From Campanula takesimana (Eukaryota > Streptophyta > Magnoliopsida > Asterales > Campanulaceae), in NCBI GenBank assembly GCA_026119855.1, contig JAOWBW010001923.1:1-64000 (forward strand): a stretch of 64,000 nucleotides of DNA. The letters run 5' to 3'. A program made the position numbers and the translations under genes. The notes under the pieces were generated by a model. That model did no database searches, was not told where the DNA came from, and saw nothing but the letters and a program-made list of their open reading frames with translations. Below, piece by piece: positions 12,575-23,096 of this stretch; position 1 is the first letter of the stretch; every line of letters starts with the position of its first letter.

Positions 12575-12839
12575 ACATCGCCTAATGATTCCATCTGCGC
12601 AATGTTTGAAGAGGAGGGGGTCTTCCCAAAAAATAGTTTTTGATTTCGGAGAAGAATTTCTTCCTTTGTTGGTAATTCATTTCTGGGGGAATAATTTTGC
12701 AAGCCAAATAATTAACAATGTCCGCAAACCAAGGGGTATCGACATTGTTAATGGCTAGTAAATATTCATCTGGGAATGAATCGTCAATAGGGAGATTTCT
12801 TTATCAGAGTCAATAATATTTTTGGGGAGACGAGATAAA

Positions 12840-13366
12840 TGATCTGCTACCAAGTTTTCCGTCCCCTTCTTATCACGGATCTCTAAGTCAAACTCTTGGA
12901 GAGAAGGATCCATCTTATGAGTCTTGGTTTGGCATCTTTCTTTGCCAAAAGATATCTTATTGCTGCGTGATCCGTGTATATAATCACTTTCGATCCCACC
13001 AAATACGACCGGAATTTGTCTATTGCAAATACCACGGCCAATAACTCTTTTTCTGTGGTGGCATAATTTACTTGTGCTTCATCTAGTGTCCGACTTGCAT
13101 AATAAATGGCATGTAATTTCTTGTCTTTCCGCTGTCCCAAAACTGCTCCTACTGCATAATCACTTGCATCGCACATAATCTCGAAAGGGAGATCCCAATC
13201 GGGTGGTTGGACAATAGGAGCGGACACCAATTCCTTTTTAACCTGTCAAAAGCCTCAAGACAAGAACTATCGAACAAAAATGGAGCATCTTTTAAAAGTA
13301 GATTGGTTAAAGGTTTAGAAATTTTAGAAAAATCTTTTATAAATCTCCGGTAAAAACCGGCATGGC
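12840..13366 (-). pseudogene. Athila RNase H (RLG-1)
   Basis: Readable RNase H from about 13300 to 12883: FEIMCDASDYAVGAVLGQ (first Asp), YATTEKELLAVVFAIDKF (Glu), VIIYTDHAAIRYLL (second Asp). The 115-codon frame starting at 13230 is intact for this core. The upstream linker and the downstream LVADHLSRL-like end lie in other frames. RNase H removes the RNA template during reverse transcription. Confidence 0.82.
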
Positions 13367-13915
13367 CTAAAAGCTTCTTACTCCTTTAACATTGGTGGGT
13401 GGAGGTAATTTTTCAATGACTTCAACCTTTGCCCTATCTACTTCAATTCCTTTCTCGGACACCATGTGTCCAAGAAAAATTCCTTCATTGACCATGAAAT
13501 GACACTTTTCCCAATTAAGAACAAGGTTTACCTCTTCACATCTTTGTAAAACTTTAGATAAGTTTTTTAAGCATTCATCGTAAGAGGAACCATAAACTGA
13601 AAAATCGTCCATAAAGACTTCCATTATATTTTCTATAAAATCTGAAAATATTGCCATCATGCAACGTTGAAAGGTGGCGGGAGCATTACAAAGTCCAAAT
13701 GGCATTCTCCTATAAGCGAAGGTACCATAAGGACAAGTAAAAGTTGTTTTTTCTTGGTCATCCGGATGTATGGGAATTTGAAAGAATCCGGAGTAACCAT
13801 CTAAGTAACAAAAATGCGAATGCTTCGCTAACCTTTCAAGCATTTGGTCAATGAAAGGTAAAGGAAAATGATCTTTTCGGGTGGCTTTGTTTAATTTTCT
13901 GTAATCTATACACAT
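13367..13915 (-). CDS. Athila reverse transcriptase core (RLG-1)
   Basis: 182-codon frame with MCIDYRKLNKATRKDHFPLP, LDGYSGFFQIPI, MPFGLCNAPATFQRCM and the catalytic FMDD box in EVFMDDFSVYG, followed by the LGHMVSEKGIEVD connection. All RT core motifs are present. It is out of frame with the N-terminal RT segment above and stops at 13367 just before the RNase H linker, which continues in another frame. Confidence 0.9.
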   Translation of the reverse strand: MCIDYRKLNKATRKDHFPLPFIDQMLERLAKHSHFCYLDGYSGFFQIPIHPDDQEKTTFTCPYGTFAYRRMPFGLCNAPATFQRCMMAIFSDFIENIMEVFMDDFSVYGSSYDECLKNLSKVLQRCEEVNLVLNWEKCHFMVNEGIFLGHMVSEKGIEVDRAKVEVIEKLPPPTNVKGVRSF

Positions 13916-15225
13916 TCGCCATCCCGTGACGGTCCTAGTAGGATTAATTTATCCTTATCATTTTTTATTACCGTCATTCCTCCCTTCTTAGGGACAACTT
14001 GTACGGGACTTACCCATTTACTATCCGAGATTGGATAAATAATGCCCGCATCAAGTAACTTAAGGACTTCTTTCTTCACGACCTCTTTCATATTAGGATT
14101 TAATCTTCTTTGATGTTCTATGGAGGGTTTATGGTCATCCTCTAAATCAATCCTATGCATGCAAATCTTAGGGTGAATCCCTTTTAAATCATCAATTGTA
14201 TATCCAATAGCTTTTTGATGTATTCTAAGTTCTCTTAATAATTTTTCGGTCTCAAGAGGACTTAAACTCGCGTTAATAATTACTGGATAAGTAGAATTAG
14301 GTCCCAGAAATTCATACCTTAGATTCGAAGGGAGAGGTTTTAATTCAACTTGAGGTGCCTTATATACCTCATTGTTAGAAGGCTCCGCTTTAGCTTCTAA
14401 CTTTTCAAATGTAATGCTTCCTTTCTTTGCTGCAGCGTTAGCATCAAGATACATAGCATAATTTGAAGCATCAACATCGCTATCTAATAATTTCTCATCT
14501 ACAAGACATCTTTCAAGCGGGTCCTTAGATTGAGGTTTTTCAAATTCCTTGCTTAAGGATTCTAGCATGTTAATATTGGAGCAAGTGTTCTCAAGATTGG
14601 GATTTTTCATTAATTTTGTCAAATTAAATTCTACCTTCTCATTCCCTACATTTAAAGAAAGGTTACCATTTCTAACATCTATAATTGCCCCAGCTGTGGC
14701 AAGGAATGGTCTACCTAATATGATAGGAATGTGATGGTCCTCTTCCATCTCAAGAACAACAAAATCAACCGGGATGATTAATTTCCCGATTTTACAAGGG
14801 ACATCTTCCATAATCCCTATTGGATACTTGATTGAGCGATCCGCTAATTGTAATGATATGGTGGTGGGTTTGAGTTCCCCGACGCCTATTTTCTTACTAA
14901 CCGAAAGCGGAATGAGGCTTACACTAGCCCCAAGATCAAGCATAGCATTATCTACATCAAATTTCCCTATATTGCAAGGAATAGAAAAAGTGCCGGGATC
15001 CTTTAATTTGGGAGGCAATTTCCTTTGCAAAACAGCACTTACTTCTTCATTTAATGCAACTGTCTCATATTCCTCTAGTTTCCTTTTATTTGAAAGAATA
15101 TCTTTTAAAAACTTAGCATAAGAGGGCATTTGTTGCAAAGCATCCGTAAAAGGGACATTGATGTAAATAGATTTTAAAACTTCTAAAAATTTTGCAAATT
15201 GTTTATCAAGTTTTGCCTTTACCAA
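13906..15225 (-). CDS. Athila aspartic protease and start of RT (RLG-1)
   Basis: 439-codon open frame. The protease core is near residues 85-190: AMLDLGASVSLIPLS (active-site Asp in a DLGA motif, typical for Athila) and PIILGRPFLATAGAIIDV. RT begins near residue 385 with EVLKLLDAGIIYPISDSKWVSP and QVVPKKGG. The frame is lost at about 13935, just before the conserved CIDYRKLN block, which opens the next frame at 13915. A one-base change therefore separates the two halves of RT. Confidence 0.88.
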   Translation of the reverse strand: MVKAKLDKQFAKFLEVLKSIYINVPFTDALQQMPSYAKFLKDILSNKRKLEEYETVALNEEVSAVLQRKLPPKLKDPGTFSIPCNIGKFDVDNAMLDLGASVSLIPLSVSKKIGVGELKPTTISLQLADRSIKYPIGIMEDVPCKIGKLIIPVDFVVLEMEEDHHIPIILGRPFLATAGAIIDVRNGNLSLNVGNEKVEFNLTKLMKNPNLENTCSNINMLESLSKEFEKPQSKDPLERCLVDEKLLDSDVDASNYAMYLDANAAAKKGSITFEKLEAKAEPSNNEVYKAPQVELKPLPSNLRYEFLGPNSTYPVIINASLSPLETEKLLRELRIHQKAIGYTIDDLKGIHPKICMHRIDLEDDHKPSIEHQRRLNPNMKEVVKKEVLKLLDAGIIYPISDSKWVSPVQVVPKKGGMTVIKNDKDKLILLGPSRDGECV

Positions 15226-16648
15226 CCTTTGGGGTAGGGTATTGGCGGATCAAAATTTCTAGAAACTTTAGGGGATTCCGTCCCCTTTTTTACTTCTTCA
15301 TTAGTCTCAACCAATGGTGGGGTAGGACTAACTTTCTCCTCATTAGATTTGATGATTTCTTTAGGAGGGGGATCTATTAGTTCTTTTCCACTCCTAAGTA
15401 CTACCGCCTTAGCATCAAAAACGTGCTGTTTCTCTAGCATTTTATTATGGGCGGCTAGACTATCAAACCTACTATTCAAAACTTTAAAGTTTTCCCTAAA
15501 TTCATTATTAATCTTCTCTTGATTTTTATTATTTTCGACCATATAGTCTATAAGAAGATCTAATTTAGATTTAGGGGGAGGGAAAGAATTATTGTTGAAA
15601 TTCTTGGGTACAAATCCCGGTGGTTGTGAGGAAGGTTGTGGGTTTCAAACATTATTACTTCTATAGGAAAAATTGGGATGATTCTTCCATTCGGAATTGT
15701 ATGTGTTAGAATACATACCCCCTCTTTGTCCATTAGAATTAACAAAATTAACTTGCTCACTAGAATTAGTGTCAAGCAAATCACAACTTTCGCTACTATG
15801 TGAGTTTGACCCACATAGTTCACAAATAACGTTAATGTTAGCCACGGAATTTGTATTCAAGTTATCAATCTTCTTAAAAAGCATATCAAATTTCGAAGAA
15901 AGAAGAGTAACAACATCAACATTAAACTTACCTGCTGTTCCTTGCGGTTGGTCCCTTTCATTAGACCATTGGTAGTGGTTCAAGGCGATGCTCTCGATCA
16001 AGTCGTATGCCTCATCCACTCCTTTGTTCATTAATGCTCCTCCCGCGGCAGCATCGATGGTCTCTCTAGTCTTGAACGTGAGACCATTGTAGAAGGTGTG
16101 CACTATCAACCACTTTTCGAGCCCGTGGTGTGGACACATCCTTAAAAGCTCCTTGAAGCGCTCCCAAGCATCATATAACGACTCATCTCCATTTTGACTG
16201 AAATTTGTTATTTGGTCCAGATCTGAGCGGTCTTGGATGGAGGGAAGAAGCGTCCAAGAAAGGCTTCTTGAACTTGGTCCTAAGTTGTTAATGAATTATG
16301 GGGGACCGCGTTCAACCATTGTTTCGCCTTATCCCTTAGTGAGAATGGGAAAAGGCGCATCCGAATAGCTTCCTGAGTGACACCTATGATTCGGGTGGTG
16401 TCACAATATTCCAAGAAGGATTGGATGTGAAGGTGGGGATCTTCAAGTGCCGAGCCACCGAATTGGTTATTCATAACCATATGCAAAAGTTGTGGCTTGA
16501 TCTCAAAGTGGGCTGCGTCGGCATTTGGTACCACGATTGGTGTCCTAGTTCCCGGGGTACTTGGGTTAACAAACTCCCGAAGGGTTCTAGGTGGTGGCGT
16601 GGCAGGTATTCCATCACCGTCTCTATTTTGGTCACCATTTTGTGCCAT
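15219..16648 (-). pseudogene. Athila gag (RLG-1)
   Basis: Starts MAQNGDQNRDGD at 16648. A capsid-like block (FEIKPQLLHMV, GLEDPHLHI-like SALEDPHLHIQSFLEYC, LFPFSLRDKAKQWLNAVP) runs to about 16280. After a frame change it resumes at 16139 (LEKWLIVHTFYNGL, GGALMNKGVDEAYDLIE). A CCHC-like knuckle CELCGSNSHSSESCD follows near 15830-15780. The tail at 15542-15219 has a coiled-coil-like stretch and VLRSGKELIDPPP, the usual Athila approach to the protease. It forms the particle shell in intact elements. At least two frame changes break this copy. Confidence 0.85.
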
Positions 16649-16869
16649 TTCTGCTTCTAGGAATTCTCTGAATTTTCATAACCTTTCGTGAAAGGTTCTT
16701 TCTGGCTCCGGATCAAACTTTTCAAGAGGTTTCCGGGCTCTTTTCATATACTCCGAGAGTACCTAATTGAAAAAGAATTAAAGACACAAATTCTTTGACG
16801 GGATGTTAGATAATCACAAATAGAACTAAAAAAAAAAAAAAAAAAAAAAAATTTGAAAGTAAACCGTTG

Positions 16870-16887
16870 TCCCCGGCAGCGGCGCCA
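16870..16887 (-). other. Primer-binding site of RLG-1 (tRNA-Asp type)
   Basis: TGGCGCCGCTGCCGGGGA on the minus strand, a few bases inside the 5' LTR. It differs by one base from the TGGCGCCGTTGCCGGGGA site usual in Athila elements. Confidence 0.85.
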
Positions 16888-16893
16888 AAAACT

Positions 16894-18312
16894 TGTTAGG
16901 TTATTTCCGCAAGTGCACGGGTGTATGTAGTATAGATAGTGCAAGAGCGAGTCGATCCCACGAGGACAACTTTACTTACAAAATATCTTTGCTTAGAGTA
17001 AAAAAATAAAGAAAGGAAAACGATTGGGGGTTATAAAATTGTTTGTCACTAACTAGAAATGAAATTGCAATTACTATAGCTTAGATGAAAACTCTTATAT
17101 TTTAAGGAATCCTCGGGATTGGAACATCAACAACATATATTCATCAACTATTCATGCTCTATTTAGATTAAAGTTTCATTTTAAAACAAGGATGGTATGC
17201 TTGGCCTACACTACTTCTCACGATCAAGCAAGTAGCGTTTGTATTCTCATACTAATTATGCCCTATCTCTCGATGGCCCATAATTAGTAAGAATCCATTA
17301 AGTTTTCTTTATGAAAATCAGCATACTTTCCACTCAAGGAGCATCCCTAAGCCATTACACTACTCTCGTGAGTAATGAACTTAGTTCTGACTATATGGAT
17401 CCGCTAATCAAGGTTCTCCGATCAGTACTTCCCTTGATTAACTAAGATTCATACAAGCCATGGACGTCATCATGGTCGTAGGCGTTAAAGTTTGATATAG
17501 TAGAATTGTTTAAGATGAAGAAAGTATATTTAGAGCATGAATATTAGTAAATACAAGTGTTTGTTGAGTTTCCAACCCCAAGAAATAGGGGGATTACTCA
17601 CAAGCCATTTGCGAAATAATAAGGATAAGATAAATAAGAGAAGATAGAAGAAGAGATACTTATTCCGGAATGAAATGGAGACAGAAAGCTTGAAGAATAC
17701 CTCTGAATATTATTGATAATGAATTCAGAATTTTGTTCAAGTTAAGTTGATAACTTTCACAAATTCTGAGAATTATTTGATGTTTGAGAGTATAAATTTC
17801 ACTATAGTAAGTTTACAATGTTTCTAGATATCTAAACTACTGATTTCTACTTCTATTTATAAGCCTTGGAGGAGGGGAGGCAATCTTTCCCGGATGGGTG
17901 ATTGGAGAGGTCTTCATTTGAAAAGGCACCTTTTGCTGATTCAGGGGTGCTCGGCCGAGTCAAGAAAAAGTGCTCGGCCGAGCAAGCCTTCGAAAATAAA
18001 TCTGCCCTTTCTGATTCTTTATGCTCGGCCGAGTCAAGGGTACTGCTCGGCCGAGCAGAGCCTGCTTTGACTGGAACTTTGACTTTTCATGGACTAGCTT
18101 ATTTCCTCCTTTGTCAAGTGTTCCTCCTTCACAAAGATGATGCCTTAGCTCCCTTTTTCCTCAAGAATGTACTCAAAACCTGTTTGCATCATAGAAACAT
18201 TCTCCAAGTGCATTATATCAAATAAAGAGTAGAAAATAAGTAATTTAAGTGGAATAAAAGCTAATAAACTATATTTTTAGACCTTAAATGACTATAAAAT
18301 AGTCATTTATCA
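16894..18312 (-). repeat. 5' LTR of RLG-1 (Athila)
   Basis: 1419-bp copy, upstream on the coding strand. It has TG...CA ends, a TATA-like TTATAAATAG at 17863-17854 (minus) and CTCGGCCGAG palindromes at 17950, 17973, 18024 and 18046. It abuts the primer site at 16887-16870. Confidence 0.92.
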
Positions 18313-18794
18313 GATTCCTTTGGGTCTTTGACAAAGTAATCAAAGAGCCTTCTCTGTTGGTAGAGGCGGTTCTTCTTGGTGTCGGCATCTCCTTCCAGAA
18401 AGTCAATGATTCCATCCCATGTTTCCTTTGCGGTATTGCAATCTAGAACCTTTGAGTGAGTTCTTAGATCAATAGCTGATACAAGCATGGACATGGCTCT
18501 ACCATCAAAGTCCACATTCCGTTGATCAGTTTCGGTCCATTCAGCTTCCGGCTTCTTGATTTCCGCAGTTTGTCCAGCAGTACCTGCATCAGGGTTAGCC
18601 TTCATCGGGACATAGGGTCTATTAACAATTGCAGTCCATAATCTGCGATCCTCAGATATCATGTGCTTCTTCATCCTATCTTTCCAGAAGATGAAACTAT
18701 CTTCATTAAGAATAGGTAAGTGATTAGAGTTGGATGTCTGCATCATATGGGAGTTTATGTTTTCCATTGGATCAGCACCCAAGCGGTTAAGCAT
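18313..18794 (-). pseudogene. RLC-A gag, N-terminal part
   Basis: Open frame of about 160 codons from a Met at 18794 to the Athila insertion. It contains the copia gag pattern FIFWKDRMKKHM, a central LDCNTAKETWDGI block and LYQQRRLFDYF, matching the UBN2/Retrotran_gag arrangement seen in RLC-E gag (DNFDVWKHSI, ECSTAKELWDAI, FAIQRRLNNF). It encodes the structural capsid protein of the virus-like particle. The frame continues after the Athila element at 8793 once the duplicated GATTC is discounted, so the split is caused by that insertion alone. Confidence 0.85.
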
Positions 18795-18817
18795 GTAAAA
18801 TAATTTTTGGTGGATAC

Positions 18818-18829
18818 GCTCTGATACCG
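18818..18829 (-). other. Primer-binding site of RLC-A (initiator-Met type)
   Basis: CGGTATCAGAGC on the minus strand starts 3 nt inside the 5' LTR. It differs by one base from TGGTATCAGAGC, the complement of the plant tRNA-iMet 3' end found intact in RLC-E, RLG-3 and RLG-5. Confidence 0.8.
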
Positions 18830-18831
18830 CT

Positions 18832-20009
18832 TGTTGGTCCCAAAGGGCAACAAGGGTATAGAACAGCTAGAGGGGGGGGGGGGTGAATAGCGGTTTAAAT
18901 CTTTTTCGAAATACCCTTTAAAATCAACCAAGTACTTATCAGTTTGGTCTATTGCGGTTTAAAGCACTAGAACCGCTCAGATAAAATGCACAGCGGAGTT
19001 TTGCGGTTTTGGCCAAACTGAATTATAAAGAGTAGGGCGGTTTAAGTGGTTGAAAATGGAATGATGCAACTGACAAGGCACAACTGAAGTGTCACAGAAG
19101 TATGCAAATCATTTATCAAGTCATTTCACATAAGAGTAAATAAAGCTCATAAACAGAAATGTAAATGACAAGACAGAAATTAAAGATCAAAGACACACAA
19201 TTTGAAGAGGTTCGTTCTTGAAAGAACTACGTCCTCTACCTAGGTGGTTAGCCTAGGATTTTCTAATAGCTACTAGACTTGTGTTGATTTAGAGGAGTTT
19301 TTACAAGATTACAAACGAATCCAAACTCTAAATAAACAATCTAACCTAACAATGCTATTATAACAACCTGTGTTTTCGAGGTATATAATCTATAAGAAAA
19401 TATACTCCGGGTGTGTAGTGTGGAAAGAAATCAAGAGCTCAAAATATCTAAGTGATGGCGAGCAAGTGATTACTTTCTGTGCAAAGCTGAGTTGTGATGA
19501 TTTGAAGGCTTGAAGCTTTGATGAAGAACTCTGGGTTTTCTAAGGAGATGATGAAGATATGAGTATCTGGATTTTCAATCTTCAAAGCAAACTTGAATAC
19601 TTGGGATATTCTCTTTGAAGCTCAGCAACCTTCATTGTTGAAAAATGAAGGCTATTTATAGTGAAGGCATTAGTAACCGTTGGACAAAGAGGTGAGTCAT
19701 TGTATGGCGGTTCTATGCGCTGTCACAATCCCATTGGTTGACCTATCACTGTCGTCCTAGTGCGGTTTCATCAAAGACACAAACTGCGGTTTTGATGAGG
19801 GACTTAAGGCACCATGCTGGCGGTTTTAACGATGGCGGCTTGAGGGACACTAAACCGCTATGGATAAACCAAACATAACTCAGCCTAACTATTAAAAATC
19901 TAGAAATGGACTTGTCTAAAAATTGAAGTAAAACTTCATTACATGTAAACCTAAAGTCCATAAAAAGACACGTGGAATGGGTCAATCAAATCAGGTGGGT
20001 GTACTAACA
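18832..20009 (-). repeat. 5' LTR of RLC-A
   Basis: Read on the minus strand, the LTR begins TGTTAGTACACCC at 20009 and ends GGGACCAACA at 18832 (1178 bp), matching the ends of the other copia LTRs here. A TATA-like box lies at 19661-19652. A C-run (18873-18883 on the plus strand is a G-run) precedes the terminal GTTGCCCTTTGGGACCAACA, as in RLC-C. GCGGTT words cluster at about 19690-19865 (U3) and 18886-19040 (near the 3' end). No second LTR is visible, so identity and age cannot be assessed. Confidence 0.85.
19652..19661 (-). promoter_or_regulatory. TATA box of RLC-A LTR
   Basis: CTATAAATAG on the minus strand, about 350 nt into the LTR. The same box occurs at the equivalent place in the RLC-D and RLC-E LTRs, followed by a similar A-rich, Gln/Ala-like leader. 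Confidence 0.7.
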
Positions 20010-20010
20010 A

Positions 20011-21021
20011 TGAATCCTAACAAGCTCCTCAAAGAAGAAAGAGAACTTCAACTTCTCAAAGAAGAAAGAAGATCTTGTTTGTTTTAATTGCAGGAAACCG
20101 GGTCATTTCGCATCAGAATGTCTAATTCCCAAGTATGAGTATATGAAGAAGAAAAGCAACTTCACTCCAACGTATTCAAAGCAAAAGGGAATGATGGCTG
20201 AAGAAGACTCTACCACAAAAGAGTTAGCTACATGGATAGAGTCAGATTATGATGAAAGCGATGAGGATTCTGAAAAAGGTCACATTTATTTGGTCATTTG
20301 TTCCGGTGATGAGGATGATCATGAAAATCAGTTCTCACCAAATGTAACACCCAAACGGAAGAGTTATACGGCTAATGAACTTGCAGATAAAGGATTCCTA
20401 ACTCCAGTTCAAAAGAATGGTGATCTTCTGTTTTCAAGATGTGATGTGATTGCAGCAAAGAAGGCTCTATTTAATCCCAAAGTGAAGGAAGCTCAATATA
20501 CCACACCTCAAGTCAAGTATGACATTTCCCCCGATGAACAAGAGAAGATGTTCATGAAAGCTGAACAGGTAATTAGTAAGTTTTCTGGCATGAAGGAAGC
20601 TTTAGCACTTTCAACTGAAGAAATTTCCCAGCTTAAGACAGAGAAAACTCTACTAAGATCTGAACTCACCCTCCTTAAGGAGCAGATCAAGAGCATGACT
20701 CCTCTTACTGATAGAAACCGTTTCTTAGAAGAACAAAGTGCTATATTTTATGTTAAAAACAAAGAATTGGTTGCTGAGATAAATGACCTTAAAAGGATCA
20801 CTAATGAGTGGACCAATTCTCGTGTCACTATGGATCAAATCTTAGAATCCCAAAAGACTAGTGGTGATAAGGAAGGCTTGGGATTTCAAACTAGTGATAA
20901 CTTTAAATGTGCATTTTGTTGTGAAAGAGATGAGAAATTTACTCAGCAAACTTTGGAAGGGTCGAAGGCTAAATATCAAGTATCTAAGGGTAAAGGACAA
21001 GAACCAAAGAAGAAACTATAG
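20011..21021 (+). CDS. RLC-B gag, zinc knuckle and coiled-coil part (5' truncated by RLC-A)
   Basis: Open frame entering from the RLC-A junction. It has a Lys/Asn-rich lead and the knuckle CFNCRKPGHFASEC at about 20080-20125, shared with RLC-E (CFNCRKTGHFALEC). Next come the acidic DESDEDSEKGH segment and a long heptad-like region about residues 110-230 from 20143 (ALSTEEISQLKTEKTLL, LKEQIKSM, LVAEINDLKRI), predicted coiled coil. It ends with a Lys-rich tail and TAG at 21019. This extended gag after the knuckle is usual for SIRE-type elements. The N-terminal capsid lies on the far side of RLC-A. Confidence 0.85.
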
Positions 21022-21066
21022 TTCCATTATGTCTACCTTAAGAAACAAACTGACAAGGCTTTATAG

Positions 21067-21432
21067 ATGAAAGGAATAGCCATGGAAGATGCAACCGTAG
21101 AGGAAATATCTAGCAAGGTATCGGAACCTTACAACACATTGCTCAGGCGCGGTCAAGGCATGCCTCAAAGCAAGCCTGCCGCAAATGGGAACAATGCGGT
21201 CAAGTTCAAGAAATTGAACTTTGTTCGGGAGCGATCTTCCATACCAGTTAATGATGTTGTACTTAAGACTTCAACAAAGTTTGTTAACCCTCAGTTGGGT
21301 GTCTTCTACCATTGTTCTATGTGTGATGGTTATGGTCACAAGGCTGTTGAATGTCTTTTGAGATTCACACCCAATCCTAGAAGGCATAACCCCCCTTCTG
21401 TGAGACAGGTGTGGATTGTCAAAAGTTTCTAA
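21067..21432 (+). pseudogene. RLC-B gag-pol linker with second zinc knuckle
   Basis: Frame of 121 codons with a basic lead, then CSMCDGYGHKAVEC, a CCHC-type knuckle, and RFTPNPRRHNPPSVRQVW. This second knuckle precedes the protease in both RLC-A and RLC-B. Stops at 21062-21066 and 21430 separate it from gag and protease. Confidence 0.75.
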
Positions 21433-21489
21433 CCCTTTGGACCCTAAAGAATAAAAGGGGACCTTGTTCTTAAATGTCTATTTTGTAGG

Positions 21490-23032
21490 TCCTCTGCTTA
21501 ATGGCTGGACATTCCAAGGATAAATAAAGTTTATGGTATCTCGATAGTGGATGTTCGAGGCACATGACCGGAGATATCAATTTATTGGAAGATGTCCGTG
21601 AAGAGAAAGGTCGATCAGTAACCTTTGGAGAAAATAACAAAGGAAAGACCGTAGGATATGGAGTCATTCGAAAAGGAAAAATCACCATTCAAGAAGTCTC
21701 TCTAGTTATTGGACTTCAACACAATCTACTCTCAATATCTCAGTTCTGCAACAAAGGATTGCAATACCATTTCACTTCAAATTTCTGTCTAATCAAAGAT
21801 GGCACATCCGGCGTCACTTTGCTCAAAGGGATTCATAAGAAAAATGTTTATGTTGTTGATTTTAATTCATCTTGCATTTCTTCTAATCTCTATTTTGTAG
21901 CAAACAATGTTAGTGAAAATAGTTGGCCATAGCACAAAAGACTAAGTCACTTGAACTTCAAGTATCTCTCCAAGATTGGTAGAGAAAATCTAGTTCGTGG
22001 TATACCCAAAGTAGCTGATCACCACAATGAGAAGTGCACATCATGTCAACTAGGCAAACAACCAAAGGCATCTTTCTCCAGCAAGACCGCACCTTCAACT
22101 TCAATATGTTTGCAACTACTTCATATGGATTTGTTTGGACCTGTCACTACCGCAAGTATTGGAGGAAATAGATATACATTAGTTGTGGTAGACGATTACT
22201 TAAAATATACGTGGGTTAAAATGATGATCTCCAAAGATGATTGTTATGACATTTTGAATTCACTTTTTAGACATCTCCAAACATAAAAAGAAGATGACAT
22301 CGTTAGTGTTCGATCCGACAATGGAACATAATTTAAGAACAACGGTATTGCTCAGTATTGTGATGACCATGGTATTGACCACAACTTTTCTGCTGCTGGA
22401 GTTCCACCGCAAAACGGTGTAGTGGAAAGAAAGAACAGAACGTTGATAAAGGCTGGAAAGACAATGATTTCTGAAGCAAAGATACCACAATATTTTTGGG
22501 CTGAAGCTATCAACACAGCATGCTTCACTCAAAATAGATCCCTCATCAACAAGACCTACAACAAAACTCCTAATGAACTTTGGAGAGGAAGAACCCCTAA
22601 CATAGCATACTTCAAGATATTTGGATGCAAATGCTTCATTCTCTACAACAGTAAAGAACATCGAGGTAAATTTTCTCCTAAGGCCGATGAAGGTATATTT
22701 ATTGGGTATTCTAAACACTCAAAAGCTTTTCGTATATTTAATAAAACCACTCTTAAGATAGTAGAATATGTCCATGTTATTTTTGATGAACATTCTCTCC
22801 TTGAGCCACATTTGGCTCCAAATGCTGTTGATGATTTTGTTAAGCTTAATGAGACAGGTACAACTCGACCACAAAATCAATCAACTCAAGGAAACCCATC
22901 TACCTCAACAGCACCTCCATCTACCACACATGAAGCACCAGAAGCTACCACATCTGCTACTACCTCAAATAGAGATGAAGTTGAAACACCCATCAATGTG
23001 GAAGGACCAATCCCTCAAAATACTTATGTTTA
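21490..23032 (+). pseudogene. RLC-B protease and integrase
   Basis: Protease signature LDSGCSRHMTG lies at about 21540-21572. GAG-pre-integrase HKRLSHLNFKYLSKI and CTSCQLGKQPK (HHCC) span 21935-22062. The integrase core has LLHMDLFGPV (Asp 1), VRSDNGT-stop-F (Asp 2, followed by a TAA where Glu is normal), and AAGVPPQNGVVERKNRT (Glu). The C-terminal KADEGIFIGYSKHSKAFRIFNK leads into a Ser/Thr/Pro-rich tail. In-frame stops at 21929 (Trp to TAG), 22284 and 22330 break it. All three catalytic residues remain readable. Confidence 0.87.
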
Positions 23033-23096
23033 GGATGGCACAAATGATGTACCACTATAAGACTTACAACAACCATCAACTCAACCAGATATACCT

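Larger units (their letters stand above)
8794..18312 (-). mobile_element. RLG-1, complete Athila-type Ty3/gypsy element
   Basis: 9.5-kb element bounded by two nearly identical LTRs (8794-10209 and 16894-18312) and a 5-bp TSD GATTC (8789-8793 and 18313-18317), inserted in the RLC-A gag. On the minus strand the order is LTR, tRNA-Asp-type primer site, gag, protease, RT, RNase H, integrase, polypurine tract, LTR. The primer site and a protease with DLGA in place of DTGA are typical of Athila. Several single-base frameshifts are present. About 1.2 kb between integrase and the polypurine tract has no ORF, so no env-like gene remains. The LTR pair differs mostly by 1-bp homopolymer indels, pointing to a recent insertion. 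Confidence 0.92.
1..20009 (-). mobile_element. RLC-A, SIRE/Maximus-type Ty1/copia retrotransposon (split, 3' end off-window)
   Basis: Minus-strand copia element read as 5' LTR (20009-18832), Met-type primer site, gag, protease, integrase, RT, RNase H, then a long 3' region with an extra gene. The order PR-IN-RT-RH is diagnostic of Ty1/copia, and the large post-pol region is typical of the SIRE lineage. The gag is split by the Athila element at 8794-18312. The right end is TGTT...CA-type at 20009 and abuts the gag of RLC-B, so RLC-A inserted there. Its 3' LTR and left TSD are outside the window. Several frameshifts are visible, so the element is defective. The word GCGGTTT/AACCGC recurs throughout. 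Confidence 0.88.
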
